This document shows, piece by piece, positions 50,150-58,771 of a stretch of DNA of 64,000 bases. Below the pieces are notes generated by a model. The model did no database searches. It saw only the letters and a list, made by a program, of their open reading frames with translations, and had not been told where the DNA came from. The DNA comes from Psychrobacillus sp. FSL H8-0483. GTDB taxonomy: Bacteria; Bacillota; Bacilli; Bacillales_A; Planococcaceae. Position numbers and translations under genes: made by a program. The first letter of the stretch is position 1. Every line of letters starts with the position of its first letter. The stretch lies in the NCBI RefSeq assembly GCF_038637725.1, contig NZ_CP152052.1:1843501-1907500 (forward strand). The letters are read 5' to 3'.

Positions 50150-50635
50150 ATTTCTATATGTTTTGGCTGCCAATTCAATGTGATTAGTGGGGGCAGTTTG
50201 GAGAAGCGTCCGCTCGACTCCTGCGGGAAAGCGGAGCAAGCGAGACCCCAGAGCACGAAGTGCGAGGAGGCTCGATTCCTCGCCCGCGGTAAGCTTCGGA
50301 AAACAATAAGCAAGGAGATACACTTAAAGAGCACTTGAACTTTTCTTAGATTATCAGCAATGAAATAAAAAGAATATGATTACACCACTGTAAACGAAAT
50401 CACCTCTAGCCATGCCTATATGTTAAGTAGGAAAAATCTCTGATCATTACTTCTCGATTTCCTTGTCTTAAATTGGAAATAAATTTACCTTGCAACTCTT
50501 TAATGGTTTCAAAAAGTTGGTCTTGTATTAAACAGGACAATAATAATAGCTTTTCACTATGAATTAAGAAATGAAAAGTTATAAATATTATGTATGCTAC
50601 AAAATATCAAATATAGAGTTTGTGAAATATTGTAC
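50150..50635. other. intergenic stretch without genes
   Basis: Holds the GC-rich Bacillaceae repeat (50200-50300) and then AT-rich DNA with no convincing reading frame. The ORFs seen over the repeat are artefacts of its palindromic, GC-rich sequence. Confidence 0.6.
50200..50300. repeat. Bacillaceae GC-rich palindromic intergenic repeat
   Basis: The text GAAGCGTCCGCTCGACTCC, GCGGGAAAGCGGAGCAAGCG, AGTGCGAGGAGGCTCG and CGCCCGCGG matches a repeat that is widespread in Bacillaceae intergenic regions. Its GC content stands out from the surroundings. Confidence 0.8.
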
Positions 50636-50725
50636 TTAAACTAACGAGTGCTTTAGTTGAAGATGATGGGTTACTTAGGCAAGTCTTTTTTCTTATTCAA
50701 CTAACCCAGCAGGTTAATTAAACAA
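50636..50725 (+). repeat. cassette-junction repeat, A + terminator + B (array resumes)
   Basis: TTAAACTAACGAGTGCTTTAG, stem GGTTACTTAGGCAAGTC with T6, and B arm TTATTCAACTAACCCAGCAG with GTTAATTAAACAAC. The leader palindrome variant GTGAAATATTGTAC stands at 50622. Confidence 0.9.
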
Positions 50726-50817
50726 CAGAGATATTTATCGGTATGTCATACTCGACAAAACGGTGTAGTGACGGAAAGTAGAATACAGCTATTTGATATC
50801 TTTTTGGTGGTCTCATC

Positions 50818-50844
50818 TGTCACAAATTGGCTTCTTTAATCGTC
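50818..50844 (+). promoter_or_regulatory. ECF41-type promoter
   Basis: TGTCACA (50818-50824), 16 bp, then CGTC (50841-50844). This is the consensus recognised by ECF41 sigma factors. It lies 35 bp before the oxidoreductase gene, whose operon ends in an ECF41-like sigma factor, so it is probably the autoregulated target. Confidence 0.8.
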
Positions 50845-50878
50845 ATGTGATTAGGACGTTGAAAAGGAGACGATTAAA

Positions 50879-52042
50879 ATGAAGAATGAGAAAACAATCG
50901 TGGTCATAGGTGGCGGGTATGCTGGGATTAACCACATCGAAGCACTTAGGAAAGAGTTTCGTGAGGAGCTAAAAAGAAGCATTCGGATTATCCTGGTTGA
51001 TAAAAATACTTTCCATTTTAAAAAGGTTAAATTATTTAAGGGGATTGTTAATGAAAATTTGTCGAATTTAAATGTTCCTTTAAAGCATTATTGCGGCTCT
51101 GATATTGAGTTTATTCAGGGGGAGTTAACAGCAGTTTATCCTAAAGAGCAAACCGTTCACATTTTCAGGGAGGATGGAACATTGATTCATCTGGATTTTG
51201 ATTGTTTGGTGCTTGCCATGGGCAGTGTACTACGTGAAGTGAATTCAGAATGTGGAGGAATATCGCTCAATGATTTACAAAATGGACAATGTATTCGGCA
51301 GCATTTATTGGGGATGATGGAATCACCAGTGAGTAAACTTCGATTGGCAATAGTAGGAAGTGGGATTACAGGAATTGAAACCGCTGCAGAAGTGGGATCA
51401 TGGTTGAAAAATGAAACTAAAACAGAAGGGATGAAGCAGAAGAGTATTGAAATATTCCTTATTAATAATAAACAGAGATTATTAGATGAAGCTCCAGTGA
51501 AAATCAGTGAACGGCTTGAGAACAGGCTAACGAGACATGGTATACAATTAATGCACAATAAAAAGGTAGATAAATTCTCAAACGGTAAAGTCGTTTTCTC
51601 TGACAAATCCGAACTTGAAGCGGATGCGTGTGTTTGGACAGTCGGTTTAAAGCCTCATCCTAGCCTTTACGATTTAGGTCTCTCTCTTACAGTACAAGGA
51701 AAAATAAAAGTGGATTCATGGTATCGTTTAGTAGAAAGTGAGAATATTTATGCCATTGGAGACTGTGTCCATGTGGTTGACCCTATAAGTGGAAAAGCTG
51801 CAGCAATGAGCTGCAAAGAAGCTATTTCCCAAGCTCAACGACTTTCTAAAATTATGAAGGCACATCTTCAGGGATTACAAGCAATTTCCCATCAAACCTA
51901 CCCTGATTTTCTTTGTATAGGACTCGGTCCGAACGATGGTTTTGTATGGGCGCAAAAATGGGGAGTTGATTTTGTACTTTCAGGTAAATTGGCAGAAAAA
52001 ATAAGAGAGTATACATGGAATGTTGCCAGTATTACTCACTAA
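50879..52042 (+). CDS. FAD/NAD(P)-dependent oxidoreductase, NDH-2-like
   Basis: 387 residues. FAD-binding GGGYAGI (about 11-17), NADH-binding VGSGITGIETAAEV (about 160-173), and the second FAD motif NIYAIGDC near 300. It resembles type II NADH dehydrogenase and AIF-like enzymes that pass electrons to quinones or other acceptors. ATG 50879 follows AAAGGAGA. It precedes an ECF41-type sigma gene in the same operon, 17 bp apart; ECF41 factors are typically linked to oxidoreductase genes. Driven by the promoter at 50818. Confidence 0.88.
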   Translation: MKNEKTIVVIGGGYAGINHIEALRKEFREELKRSIRIILVDKNTFHFKKVKLFKGIVNENLSNLNVPLKHYCGSDIEFIQGELTAVYPKEQTVHIFREDGTLIHLDFDCLVLAMGSVLREVNSECGGISLNDLQNGQCIRQHLLGMMESPVSKLRLAIVGSGITGIETAAEVGSWLKNETKTEGMKQKSIEIFLINNKQRLLDEAPVKISERLENRLTRHGIQLMHNKKVDKFSNGKVVFSDKSELEADACVWTVGLKPHPSLYDLGLSLTVQGKIKVDSWYRLVESENIYAIGDCVHVVDPISGKAAAMSCKEAISQAQRLSKIMKAHLQGLQAISHQTYPDFLCIGLGPNDGFVWAQKWGVDFVLSGKLAEKIREYTWNVASITH

Positions 52043-52059
52043 AGAAAGGAGGTAAAGGT

Positions 52060-52926
52060 ATGGAGCTTCAGAAACTATATTCTCAGTTTCAGCCACTTTT
52101 ATTTTCGATAGCTTACCGGATGCTCGGCACTGTTTCTGATGCAGAAGATATTGTTCATGATGTGTACTTGCAGGCAGGAGAAAAAACGATTGAGCATGTG
52201 GAAAATAAGAAGGCATACCTTTGTAAAATGGTTACAAACAAATGTATTGATCATTTAAAATCTGCCGCGTATAAACGTGAAGTTTATACTGGTCCCTGGC
52301 TGCCAGAACCATTGATTTTAAACGATAACGATCCTATTACTGAAGTGATGAACGGAGAAGCGATATCATTTGCCATTCTGATGCTGCTGGAAAAACTGAA
52401 ACCCGTAGAGAGAGCTGTTTTCATCCTTAGGGAAGTGCTAGATTATGATTATTTGGCGATTTCACAAATTTTGAATCGCACCGAATCTAATTGCAGAAAA
52501 GTATTCAGCCGGGTAAAGAATAAATTTCCAATGATAAAAGAAGAGGTGGAAGCACCGAATGATCCGAAAATAGATAAAATTATACAGACATTCGTGTTAG
52601 CATTAAATCAGGGAAACATACAGAAGATTGAAGAATTATTGCGTCAAGATGTTACGCTATATTCCGATGGTGGCGGAAAAGTATATGCTGCCTTAAAGCC
52701 GGTACATTCCAAATATTTAGTTGTCCGTTTTATTAGAAACTTACTGTCACATAACGATAAGAAACAAACCGTTGTAAAAATCGTTAATGTAAATGGTGAC
52801 ACTGGACTCTTGGTAAAGGGAGTTGACAATGTCAAAATGGTTATTTGTTTCCATGTAAAAAACGATCAAATTGCTGAAATCTATATTGTGAGGAATCCAG
52901 AAAAACTACAACATGTATATCTATAA
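52060..52926 (+). CDS. ECF41-type RNA polymerase sigma factor (SigJ-like)
   Basis: 288 residues from ATG 52060 (AAAGGAGG upstream). Sigma region 2 is about 5-70 (FSIAYRMLGTVSDAEDIVHDV), region 4 about 110-160 (LKPVERAVFILREVLDYDY), and a C-terminal SnoaL-like domain (about 175-285) has VYAALKPVHS instead of a classic anti-sigma partner. In ECF41 proteins this extension regulates activity. The matching promoter precedes the operon, so it is probably self-regulating. It shares a cassette with the oxidoreductase. Confidence 0.9.
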   Translation: MELQKLYSQFQPLLFSIAYRMLGTVSDAEDIVHDVYLQAGEKTIEHVENKKAYLCKMVTNKCIDHLKSAAYKREVYTGPWLPEPLILNDNDPITEVMNGEAISFAILMLLEKLKPVERAVFILREVLDYDYLAISQILNRTESNCRKVFSRVKNKFPMIKEEVEAPNDPKIDKIIQTFVLALNQGNIQKIEELLRQDVTLYSDGGGKVYAALKPVHSKYLVVRFIRNLLSHNDKKQTVVKIVNVNGDTGLLVKGVDNVKMVICFHVKNDQIAEIYIVRNPEKLQHVYL

Positions 52927-52946
52927 GCTCACTAAATTTGCATCTA

Positions 52947-53028
52947 ATTCAACTAACGAGTGCTTTACTTCAAGAAGGAGTAGAGCCTTTTTTCTTATTG
53001 AACTAACGAGGCAGGTTAGTTGAACAAG
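52947..53028 (+). repeat. cassette-junction repeat, A + terminator + B
   Basis: TTCAACTAACGAGTGCTTTA with the common terminator (AGTAGAGCC, T6) and B arm TTATTGAACTAACGAGGCAG with GTTAGTTGAACAAG. Confidence 0.92.
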
Positions 53029-53047
53029 AGAAATGAAACTCCATTCT

Positions 53048-53080
53048 TTTTATGTCGCATTTGACACAAACTGAGCAATA
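53048..53080 (+). repeat. left boundary motif of an inverted cassette
   Basis: TTTTTATGTCGCATTTGAC then ACAAACTGAG. Same motif as 26593 and 60265. Confidence 0.7.
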
Positions 53081-53118
53081 AAAAAAGAGCAATGGTAGAT
53101 AAATCTAACCTTTGCTCA
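53080..53118 (-). terminator. terminator of the VOC gene
   Basis: On the minus strand GAGCAAAGGT and AGAT pair with ATCT and ACCATTGCTC, followed by a T7 run. Confidence 0.8.
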
Positions 53119-53513
53119 AAAATATCTACAATTGCAGATCATTAATACGTTTCTATCTAAATCCTGAAAGTTAAAATAGGCAAAATCACCAATACGCTCT
53201 ATTTCTCTAACAACTGTTATTCCATTGTTTTGATAAATTTGTATGCTTCATCAATATCTTTGACGAAGAAATTAAATAAAGCATGGTTTGAAGGATTTAG
53301 TGTAAAGCTCGGATCGAAAGTGTGGTCGTCTAAAGTAAGTCCAGTCTCAGCTGTAATAGGGATATTGTAAACAGGAGATGAAACATTATCCTTATTAAAG
53401 GGTATTCCAAGTAGTTTGCTGTACCATTCTGCAGAACTTTCTAAGTTACTAACATGGATAAAAACATTATTTACCTTACAGGCGATTGGAGAAGCGATTG
53501 AATTCATTAACAT
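53116..53513 (-). pseudogene. VOC-family (glyoxalase/bleomycin-resistance-like) protein, frameshifted
   Basis: From ATG 53513 the frame gives VNNVFIHVSNLESSAEWYSK LLGIPF-type sequence, the normal start of a VOC protein, to a stop at 53217. Another frame then continues QNNGITVVREIERIGDF and FQDLDRNVLMIC, the standard C-terminal strands with DLDRN, to a stop at 53116. A one-base indel in the ATCAAAACAATGG run broke the gene. It is downstream of a sigma-factor gene within the same inverted cassette. Confidence 0.75.
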
Positions 53514-53636
53514 TCCACCCTTTGTTTTAATTTTCTTTTACTAATTCAACAAATCGTAAGAAAAAAATTTAAAAATTATGTAGCAGTATGAACAAACTTT
53601 GAAAGAAAGAACCGAAGAGGTCATTTGTTATTTCAA

Positions 53637-54575
53637 TTAATTCCAATTTACTGGTGGTTTTACTAATTGTGCCTTTATTCCAAGTTCTTCGGCAGCAGCT
53701 AAAATAAATTCTTTCCTGAAGAAATAACTTTTATGGCTTACTATTTTACCGTTTTCAATCTCTTGTATCTGAATGTCATGTATTTCAGGGCTATGGTCAT
53801 TAGTAGTTAGCACAATAATAACTGGTTTACCCCAAAGTTCTATTTCTTTAGCAGTATGGCCAGGCAATCCAAATCTTAGGGAACCTTTTCGCATCTCCTC
53901 TTTAGAGAATTCCTGGAATCCAAAGAACGCTTCATTTTGTGCTTGCTCACTAAATAATCTTAACATACTATTTAAATCTCCATTATTAAAGGCTTCTAAG
54001 TATGCTTGAATGGTTACGTTATGACTTTGTGTACCTATTTTAGTTCTTGATTTTGAAAAATCCATAGAAGCTATTTTTCTTCTCGCACGTTGAACTGAAG
54101 AATATACACCACCTGGAGTGCTTTGGACAATCCCAGCTACTTCATCTGCACTAAACTGGAAAATATCCAATAGTAGAAATGCTGCTGTTTGTTTAATTGT
54201 CAAATTCGACTCCAACGATATTAGAATCTCTTCCAATAATAGACGATTTGAAAAATCAAGACTTGGCTCAGGTACATCATCTAAAGTTCCTATTTCACGT
54301 TTAAGCTTTCTACATTGGTCCAGCCAGGTGTTTGTTGCAACTTTGAAGAGATAGTATTTTTTATCAGTAATCTCACTCCAACGTTGGGGTAGCAATCCAA
54401 AAGACTTTATCATTGTCTCTTGATAAAGATCTTCGCCATCCCAAGGGGAACCAGTTACATATTTACAATAGTTCCACAGGTCTGATGAGTATACTGAAAC
54501 TATTTCTTCAAATTCATCTCTTAATTTTCGAGCTTCATCCAAAAAAACTTTGTTAATGTTATTACTTAGTTCCAT
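53637..54575 (-). CDS. RNA polymerase sigma-70 family factor with SnoaL-like C terminus
   Basis: 312 residues, ATG 54575 after GGAGG. Region 2 about 18-85 (WNYCKYVTGSPWDGEDLYQETM), region 4 about 120-180 (FQFSADEVAGIVQSTPGGVYSSVQRARRKIA), and a SnoaL-type domain from about 195 (VTIQAYLEAFNNGDLNSMLRLF). The layout is that of the ECF subfamilies with fused C-terminal regulatory domains. It shares an inverted cassette with the VOC gene. Targets unknown. Confidence 0.88.
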   Translation of the reverse strand: MELSNNINKVFLDEARKLRDEFEEIVSVYSSDLWNYCKYVTGSPWDGEDLYQETMIKSFGLLPQRWSEITDKKYYLFKVATNTWLDQCRKLKREIGTLDDVPEPSLDFSNRLLLEEILISLESNLTIKQTAAFLLLDIFQFSADEVAGIVQSTPGGVYSSVQRARRKIASMDFSKSRTKIGTQSHNVTIQAYLEAFNNGDLNSMLRLFSEQAQNEAFFGFQEFSKEEMRKGSLRFGLPGHTAKEIELWGKPVIIVLTTNDHSPEIHDIQIQEIENGKIVSHKSYFFRKEFILAAAEELGIKAQLVKPPVNWN

Positions 54576-54709
54576 ATAATTTCCCTCCTAATGTACTTAC
54601 AATAAATAGACGTTTGAGAATAGAAAAATTATACGGCTTAGTAAAAAAAAATTAAAGATACTAAAATTTGTTCCAAAGCAATAGCAAGAAAGACTAAATT
54701 AGGGAGGGT

Positions 54710-54750
54710 GTTAATACACATTACGACCAAAGTGTGCAATAGAAAAAGGC
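54710..54750 (+). repeat. right boundary motif of an inverted cassette
   Basis: ACACATTACGACCAAAGTGTG then CAATAGAAAAAGG before the A arm; compare 26866 and 60912. Confidence 0.65.
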
Positions 54751-54751
54751 C

Positions 54752-54844
54752 TAATTCAACTAACGAGTGCTTTAGTTAAAGATCATGGGTTGCTTAGGCA
54801 ACTCTTTTTTCTTATTGAACTAACGTAGCAGTTTAGTTGAAGAA
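54752..54844 (+). repeat. cassette-junction repeat, A + terminator + B
   Basis: TTCAACTAACGAGTGCTTTAG, terminator GGTTGC/GCAACTC with T6, and B arm TTATTGAACTAACGTAGCAG with TTTAGTTGAAGAAG. Confidence 0.92.
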
Positions 54845-54900
54845 GGTATATAGAATAATATCGAAATAATAAGAATAAAGGGTGAAAGGGTGATTGTATA

Positions 54901-55668
54901 TTGTCTGAAATTTCTATGGTGGAAAACCTTTTAAAAGAATCATTTAAAGTATTAGATGGCACACCTCAGTATATTGGAATAGAAGAAATAGAGAGGGCGG
55001 ACTTTGACCATAATAACTGGAAAGATAAGATAAATACTTTAAATGACTTTGCTATACAAAATAAACTTAGCAGAATTAGTGCTTTAATTAACAGATCTTC
55101 TGAACACTATTTGCTTCTTTCACAAATGTTAATTAATTTAGGATTTGAAAAGTATACTTCAAAAGTTGAAGTAGTTAGAGACTTAAATGATATTAATAAC
55201 AATATAAAAGGGTATGATTGGCAATCATTAAGTGACTATAATATATCGGAAGATGAGTTTAAGAAAATTTGGGAGAAATGTATGTATGCGTCTGAAAACT
55301 CCCCAACTTCACTTACTATGGATGAACATCTAAACTCAGTGAAAAATGAAATAGGGGAGAATTGGAGTAAATCTTGTAATGTCATTTACTTAGAAGACAA
55401 CCCCATTGGAATATCTATCCCCCATATAGAACGTGGCACTGTGGACGAAGGAAGGTTATTTTATTTTGAGATTTTACCTGAAGAGAGAGGGAAAGGACAT
55501 AGTGTATCTATTCACTATCAGTCCATGAATTTACTAAAAGAATTGGGAGCAACCTATTACATAGGAATTACACATGAGACCAATAAAAAAATGCAAAAAG
55601 TATTTTTAAAAAATGGGTGTTCAATTAGGGCCGAAACAGAATCGTATTATAAATATATAGGTAATTAA
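54901..55668 (+). CDS. GNAT-family N-acetyltransferase
   Basis: 255 residues from TTG 54901 (AAAGGGTG upstream). The acetyl-CoA site is in FEILPEERGKGHSVSIHY (R-x-x-G-x-G/S motif A, near residue 200), followed by YIGITHETNKKMQKVFLKNG, the usual N..A...Y/L..G motif B. The first half is a degenerate second GNAT-like domain. Substrate unknown. Single gene of its cassette. Confidence 0.88.
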   Translation: MSEISMVENLLKESFKVLDGTPQYIGIEEIERADFDHNNWKDKINTLNDFAIQNKLSRISALINRSSEHYLLLSQMLINLGFEKYTSKVEVVRDLNDINNNIKGYDWQSLSDYNISEDEFKKIWEKCMYASENSPTSLTMDEHLNSVKNEIGENWSKSCNVIYLEDNPIGISIPHIERGTVDEGRLFYFEILPEERGKGHSVSIHYQSMNLLKELGATYYIGITHETNKKMQKVFLKNGCSIRAETESYYKYIGN

Positions 55669-55731
55669 GCCAATAGTTCTTTTACGGGTGGCTTTTCTTA
55701 TTGAACTAACGCAGCAGTTTAGTGGAAGAAG
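55669..55731 (+). repeat. cassette-junction repeat, reduced A/terminator + B
   Basis: GCCAATAG..GGGTGGCTTTT is a weak terminator in place of the A arm; the B arm is TTATTGAACTAACGCAGCAG with TTTAGTGGAAGAAG. Confidence 0.82.
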
Positions 55732-55761
55732 CAAAAAAGGTTTCCGAAAGGGAGAGATTAT

Positions 55762-56598
55762 GTGGATTTAAAAATATTAGCATCAGAAATAGCAAATATA
55801 TATGAACAAAATCCAAAAGTTGAAGCCGTTTTATTAGGAGGTTCTGTATCACGAAATTGGCATGATGAATATTCGGATATTGAACTATTTGTTTTTTGGA
55901 AAGGAGCTCCTACTGACGAGGAAAGGAAGGCTCCAATCGTAGAATTAAATGGTAATATTATTGACTTTCACCCATATGAAGAAGAGGAATGGTCAGAAAC
56001 TTACATAACTCAGGGTGTTAAATTAGAAATAAGCAATTTTCTAACAGATACAATTAACAAAGTTATAGGAGATGTAATTATATCTTATGATACGGATTTA
56101 GATAAGCAATGTATTGTAGCTACGGTTTATAACGGAGTTACCCTTAGCGGTGATTTTGTTATTAATTGCATGAAGGAGAAAGTAAGTAAATACCCTTATG
56201 AATTAAGTGTGGCTATGGTAAAGGAGAATATTTTTTTAGGAAACAGATGGACTAATCGTGAGGCTTTACTTGAGCGTAAAGATTGGTTAATGCTTTATAA
56301 AGTAATGGTAGCCGTTCAAACCAATTTGATGGGCGTATTATTCGGTTTAAACCGTCAATTCGTACACCATCCAGCCTTTAAGTGGCAAAAACATACACTC
56401 AGTTCAATGGAAATCACTCCTAAAAATATATCAAATCGCTTAGAGTCTATTTTTCTTGATGACCCAAAGGTTTCTATAAGAGAATTAGAAGTAATAATTG
56501 AGGAAATGTACGAACTAATACAACGTGAACTTCCTCAAATAGATTTATCTTTAGTTCTTGATAAATCGTTATTTTTGAGACCAAAAAGTGAAATATAA
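55762..56598 (+). CDS. nucleotidyltransferase-superfamily protein (DUF4037-like)
   Basis: 278 residues from GTG 55762 (GGGAGAG upstream). The polymerase-beta-type motif GGSVSRNWHDEYSDIEL (about 27-43) carries GGS and the D-x-E pair; a further acidic region follows at IIDFHPYEEEE. The C-terminal half is helical. Members transfer NMP groups to antibiotics, proteins or RNA; this one resembles the DUF4037 group with no known substrate. Single gene of its cassette. Confidence 0.82.
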   Translation: MDLKILASEIANIYEQNPKVEAVLLGGSVSRNWHDEYSDIELFVFWKGAPTDEERKAPIVELNGNIIDFHPYEEEEWSETYITQGVKLEISNFLTDTINKVIGDVIISYDTDLDKQCIVATVYNGVTLSGDFVINCMKEKVSKYPYELSVAMVKENIFLGNRWTNREALLERKDWLMLYKVMVAVQTNLMGVLFGLNRQFVHHPAFKWQKHTLSSMEITPKNISNRLESIFLDDPKVSIRELEVIIEEMYELIQRELPQIDLSLVLDKSLFLRPKSEI

Positions 56599-56609
56599 TA
56601 GAAACCTTG

Positions 56610-56699
56610 TTAAGCTAACGAGTGCTTTATTTTAAGATCGTGGGTTGCTTAGGCAACTCTTTTTCATATTGAACTAACGCAGCAGTTTAGTTAAATAAG
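56610..56699 (+). repeat. cassette-junction repeat, A + terminator + B
   Basis: TTAAGCTAACGAGTGCTTTA, terminator GGTTGC/GCAACTC with T5, and B arm ATATTGAACTAACGCAGCAG with TTTAGTTAAATAAG. Confidence 0.92.
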
Positions 56700-56778
56700 C
56701 AGGAGTTATTAATTGGAAGAAGAAATAGTAATTTATAAAAAAATTTTAAAAATAGACTTGGTGAAAGGGAGTTAGTTT

Positions 56779-57282
56779 ATGAAAAAAAGAATTTACCTTT
56801 TTAGCATCACAATCGTAGCACTTCTTATTGGAATATCTGTTTTGACTATAGTGTTAGGAAACAATGACACTTCTGAAACAAAAGCCAAAGAAATAACCGA
56901 AGTTGAAATTGATGATGAATTTCTAAACAGCTTTAATAAAATTAACGTTGCATTGAAAGAGGATTCTCCAAATATTTATTCTTTTAAAAATATGAAATTG
57001 CACAACGGGGATCTATTCTTATTAAATGGAGAAAATACGGGTTTGGCATTAAAAAAAGGAGATAGTGTTGAGATAGACCTATCCATCATCCCAGATGGAA
57101 CAAGTGCTACTGGAGTTGGTTACATATTGAATGGTAATTATACGAAGATTTTTTCTGCTTCCGTTACTGATCAGCTCAGGACAGACTTTTATGTAGAAGA
57201 GGATGGAGACTATATAATCTGTATTATCGGATTTAACGCAAACTTTATAACAATTAAGGATGGAGTTATTTCAACTAATTAA
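56779..57282 (+). CDS. membrane-anchored extracytoplasmic protein, 167 aa
   Basis: ATG 56779 follows GGGAG. One N-terminal helix (about 5-27, YLFSITIVALLIGISVLTIV) anchors a beta-rich domain (VEIDLSIIPDGTSATGVGYI; DYIICIIGFNANFITI). No family recognised. The last codons overlap the start of the next junction (TCAACTAATTAA). Confidence 0.7.
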   Translation: MKKRIYLFSITIVALLIGISVLTIVLGNNDTSETKAKEITEVEIDDEFLNSFNKINVALKEDSPNIYSFKNMKLHNGDLFLLNGENTGLALKKGDSVEIDLSIIPDGTSATGVGYILNGNYTKIFSASVTDQLRTDFYVEEDGDYIICIIGFNANFITIKDGVISTN

Positions 57283-57361
57283 GTTTGATATAGGTGCTTA
57301 GATTAAGGGTTGCTTAGGCAACTCTTTTCTAATTGAACTAACGCAGCAGGATAGTTGAAGA
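57269..57361 (+). repeat. cassette-junction repeat, altered A + terminator + B
   Basis: TTCAACTAATTAAG, then ATAGGTGCTTAG, terminator GGTTGC/GCAACTC with T4, and B arm ATTGAACTAACGCAGCAG with GATAGTTGAAG. The CDS stop lies inside the A arm. Confidence 0.82.
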
Positions 57362-57388
57362 TAGGGAGAATAATAAGGGGGTATAATT

Positions 57389-57886
57389 ATGAAAAAGTAT
57401 TTTTTAATAGGATTAACAGTGTTCATATTTGGCTGTGAACCTGAAGAACAGAAAGTTGAATCAGAAGAAATCGAATCATTTGAGACTCGAATTGTAAGCG
57501 AAGAGGTAGAAATTTTAGAGGGTGCTTATTTAGCTGAAGATATTGAAGTAGACGTTACTGGGGATGGTGAAGAGGACCAAATTCTTCTGTATATTTCGCC
57601 ACCTCCGATTTTTGATGATAATGGAAATGCTGCTTGGGATGACACTCATATTTGGCAATTGTTAGTAAAGGACGAAGAAGAAACATACGCCTTATTTAAT
57701 GGCGATGTTCGTGGTACATTAGACTTTTGGATTATTGAAAAAGAAAATCGAAATGAGATTATACTGTTTAGCGATGGGCAAAGCCTAATGATGTATCGAT
57801 ACAAGTTTAATAAAGATGGATTTGATAAAGAAGAAATTTTATTAGAGGATTCTAATATTGTTAAACGTTCTTTATCGGAATGGTGA
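57389..57886 (+). CDS. lipoprotein, 165 aa
   Basis: ATG 57389 follows AAGGGGG. The signal peptide ends FIFGC at residue 15. A very acidic stretch (EPEEQKVESEEIESFE) follows, then a beta-rich domain with DVTGDGEEDQILLYI, a motif often seen in VCBS/FG-GAP-like strands, and LDFWIIEKENRNEIILF. Probably exposed on the cell surface. Function unknown. Single gene of its cassette. Confidence 0.75.
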   Translation: MKKYFLIGLTVFIFGCEPEEQKVESEEIESFETRIVSEEVEILEGAYLAEDIEVDVTGDGEEDQILLYISPPPIFDDNGNAAWDDTHIWQLLVKDEEETYALFNGDVRGTLDFWIIEKENRNEIILFSDGQSLMMYRYKFNKDGFDKEEILLEDSNIVKRSLSEW

Positions 57887-57902
57887 AAAGTTTCTCAGAA
57901 GT

Positions 57903-57980
57903 TCTTCAACTAACGAGGTGCTTTAGTTAAACAAGTGGCTGCCAGTAAGGGTAGCTAACGAAGCAGTTTAGTTGAATAAG
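57903..57980 (+). repeat. cassette-junction repeat, A + terminator + shortened B
   Basis: TTCAACTAACGAGGTGCTTTAG, stem GGCTGCC/GGGTAGC without a T run, directly fused to CTAACGAAGCAG with TTTAGTTGAATAAG. Confidence 0.88.
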
Positions 57981-58026
57981 AATTTTCTAATGAACTCCAA
58001 TATAATTAATGTTTTTGAAACCGAAA

Positions 58027-58053
58027 AGACCTGTCTTTGGCAGGTTTTTTTGT
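58027..58053 (+). terminator. rho-independent terminator
   Basis: GACCTG and CAGGTT pair around CTTTGG, then T7. It stands between the junction and the sigma-factor operon. Confidence 0.75.
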
Positions 58054-58195
58054 TGTAGTTTAAGAAACAAAGGGAAAGGTATTTCGGCTTTATATTTTTT
58101 TAAAAATCAAATTTTATTATATGTGAGAAAAAAAGTCTATTTATTACGTTGTATATAGTGTGAGGGATTTTACAAAAAGTAAGGAGACAAATCTT

Positions 58196-58771
58196 ATGAA
58201 ATCTAACCACCATAATTTTATAAAACGGCTTAAACGTCAAAAAGAAGATGCTTTAGAATATACAGTTGATAAATATTTACCGTTAGTTAAGGGCATTACC
58301 TATAAAGTATTGTCACCATTAGGAAACCCTGGTCTAGTTGAAGAATGTATAAATGATGTTTTTTTAACTATTTGGCATCACGCAAATCAGTTTGAAGGGG
58401 ACACTGATGATTTTCGGAAATGGCTCTGTGTGGTCACAAAATTTAAAGCAATTGATAACTATCGGATAGCAAATAAACGTGTTGAAGTTGAAATTGTTGG
58501 TACAAATGATTTAGATGTAGGTAGTAGTCCTTCTGTAGAAAACGAAGTTCTTGTTACTGAAAATAAAAATGAACTATTAAAGTTAATGTGTGGGTTTGAA
58601 GTGCTTGACCGAGATATTTTTATGATGAGATTTTTCTTGGACATGACAAGTGAAGAAATTGCAAAAAATATTGGTATAACGAAAGCTGCAGTCGATAATC
58701 GCATTTACCGTGGAAAGAAAAGACTAAAACAACAACGGACTAATAATAACTTAGGGGGGACTTTTGCATGA
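58196..58771 (+). CDS. ECF RNA polymerase sigma factor
   Basis: 191 residues from ATG 58196 (AAGGAG upstream). Region 2 about 20-85 (LEYTVDKYLPLVKGITYKVL; LVEECINDVFLTIW) and region 4 about 125-180 (DRDIFMMRFFLDMTSEEIAK, ITKAAVDNRIYRGKKRL). Its stop overlaps the start of the next gene (ATGA), which encodes its likely anti-sigma factor. It controls an envelope or stress response of unknown trigger. Confidence 0.92.
   Translation: MKSNHHNFIKRLKRQKEDALEYTVDKYLPLVKGITYKVLSPLGNPGLVEECINDVFLTIWHHANQFEGDTDDFRKWLCVVTKFKAIDNYRIANKRVEVEIVGTNDLDVGSSPSVENEVLVTENKNELLKLMCGFEVLDRDIFMMRFFLDMTSEEIAKNIGITKAAVDNRIYRGKKRLKQQRTNNNLGGTFA

Noticed and set aside
50053-50338. Several frames across 50.05-50.34 kb
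   Set aside because: They cover the GC-rich Bacillaceae palindromic repeat, whose two strands both stay open by composition.
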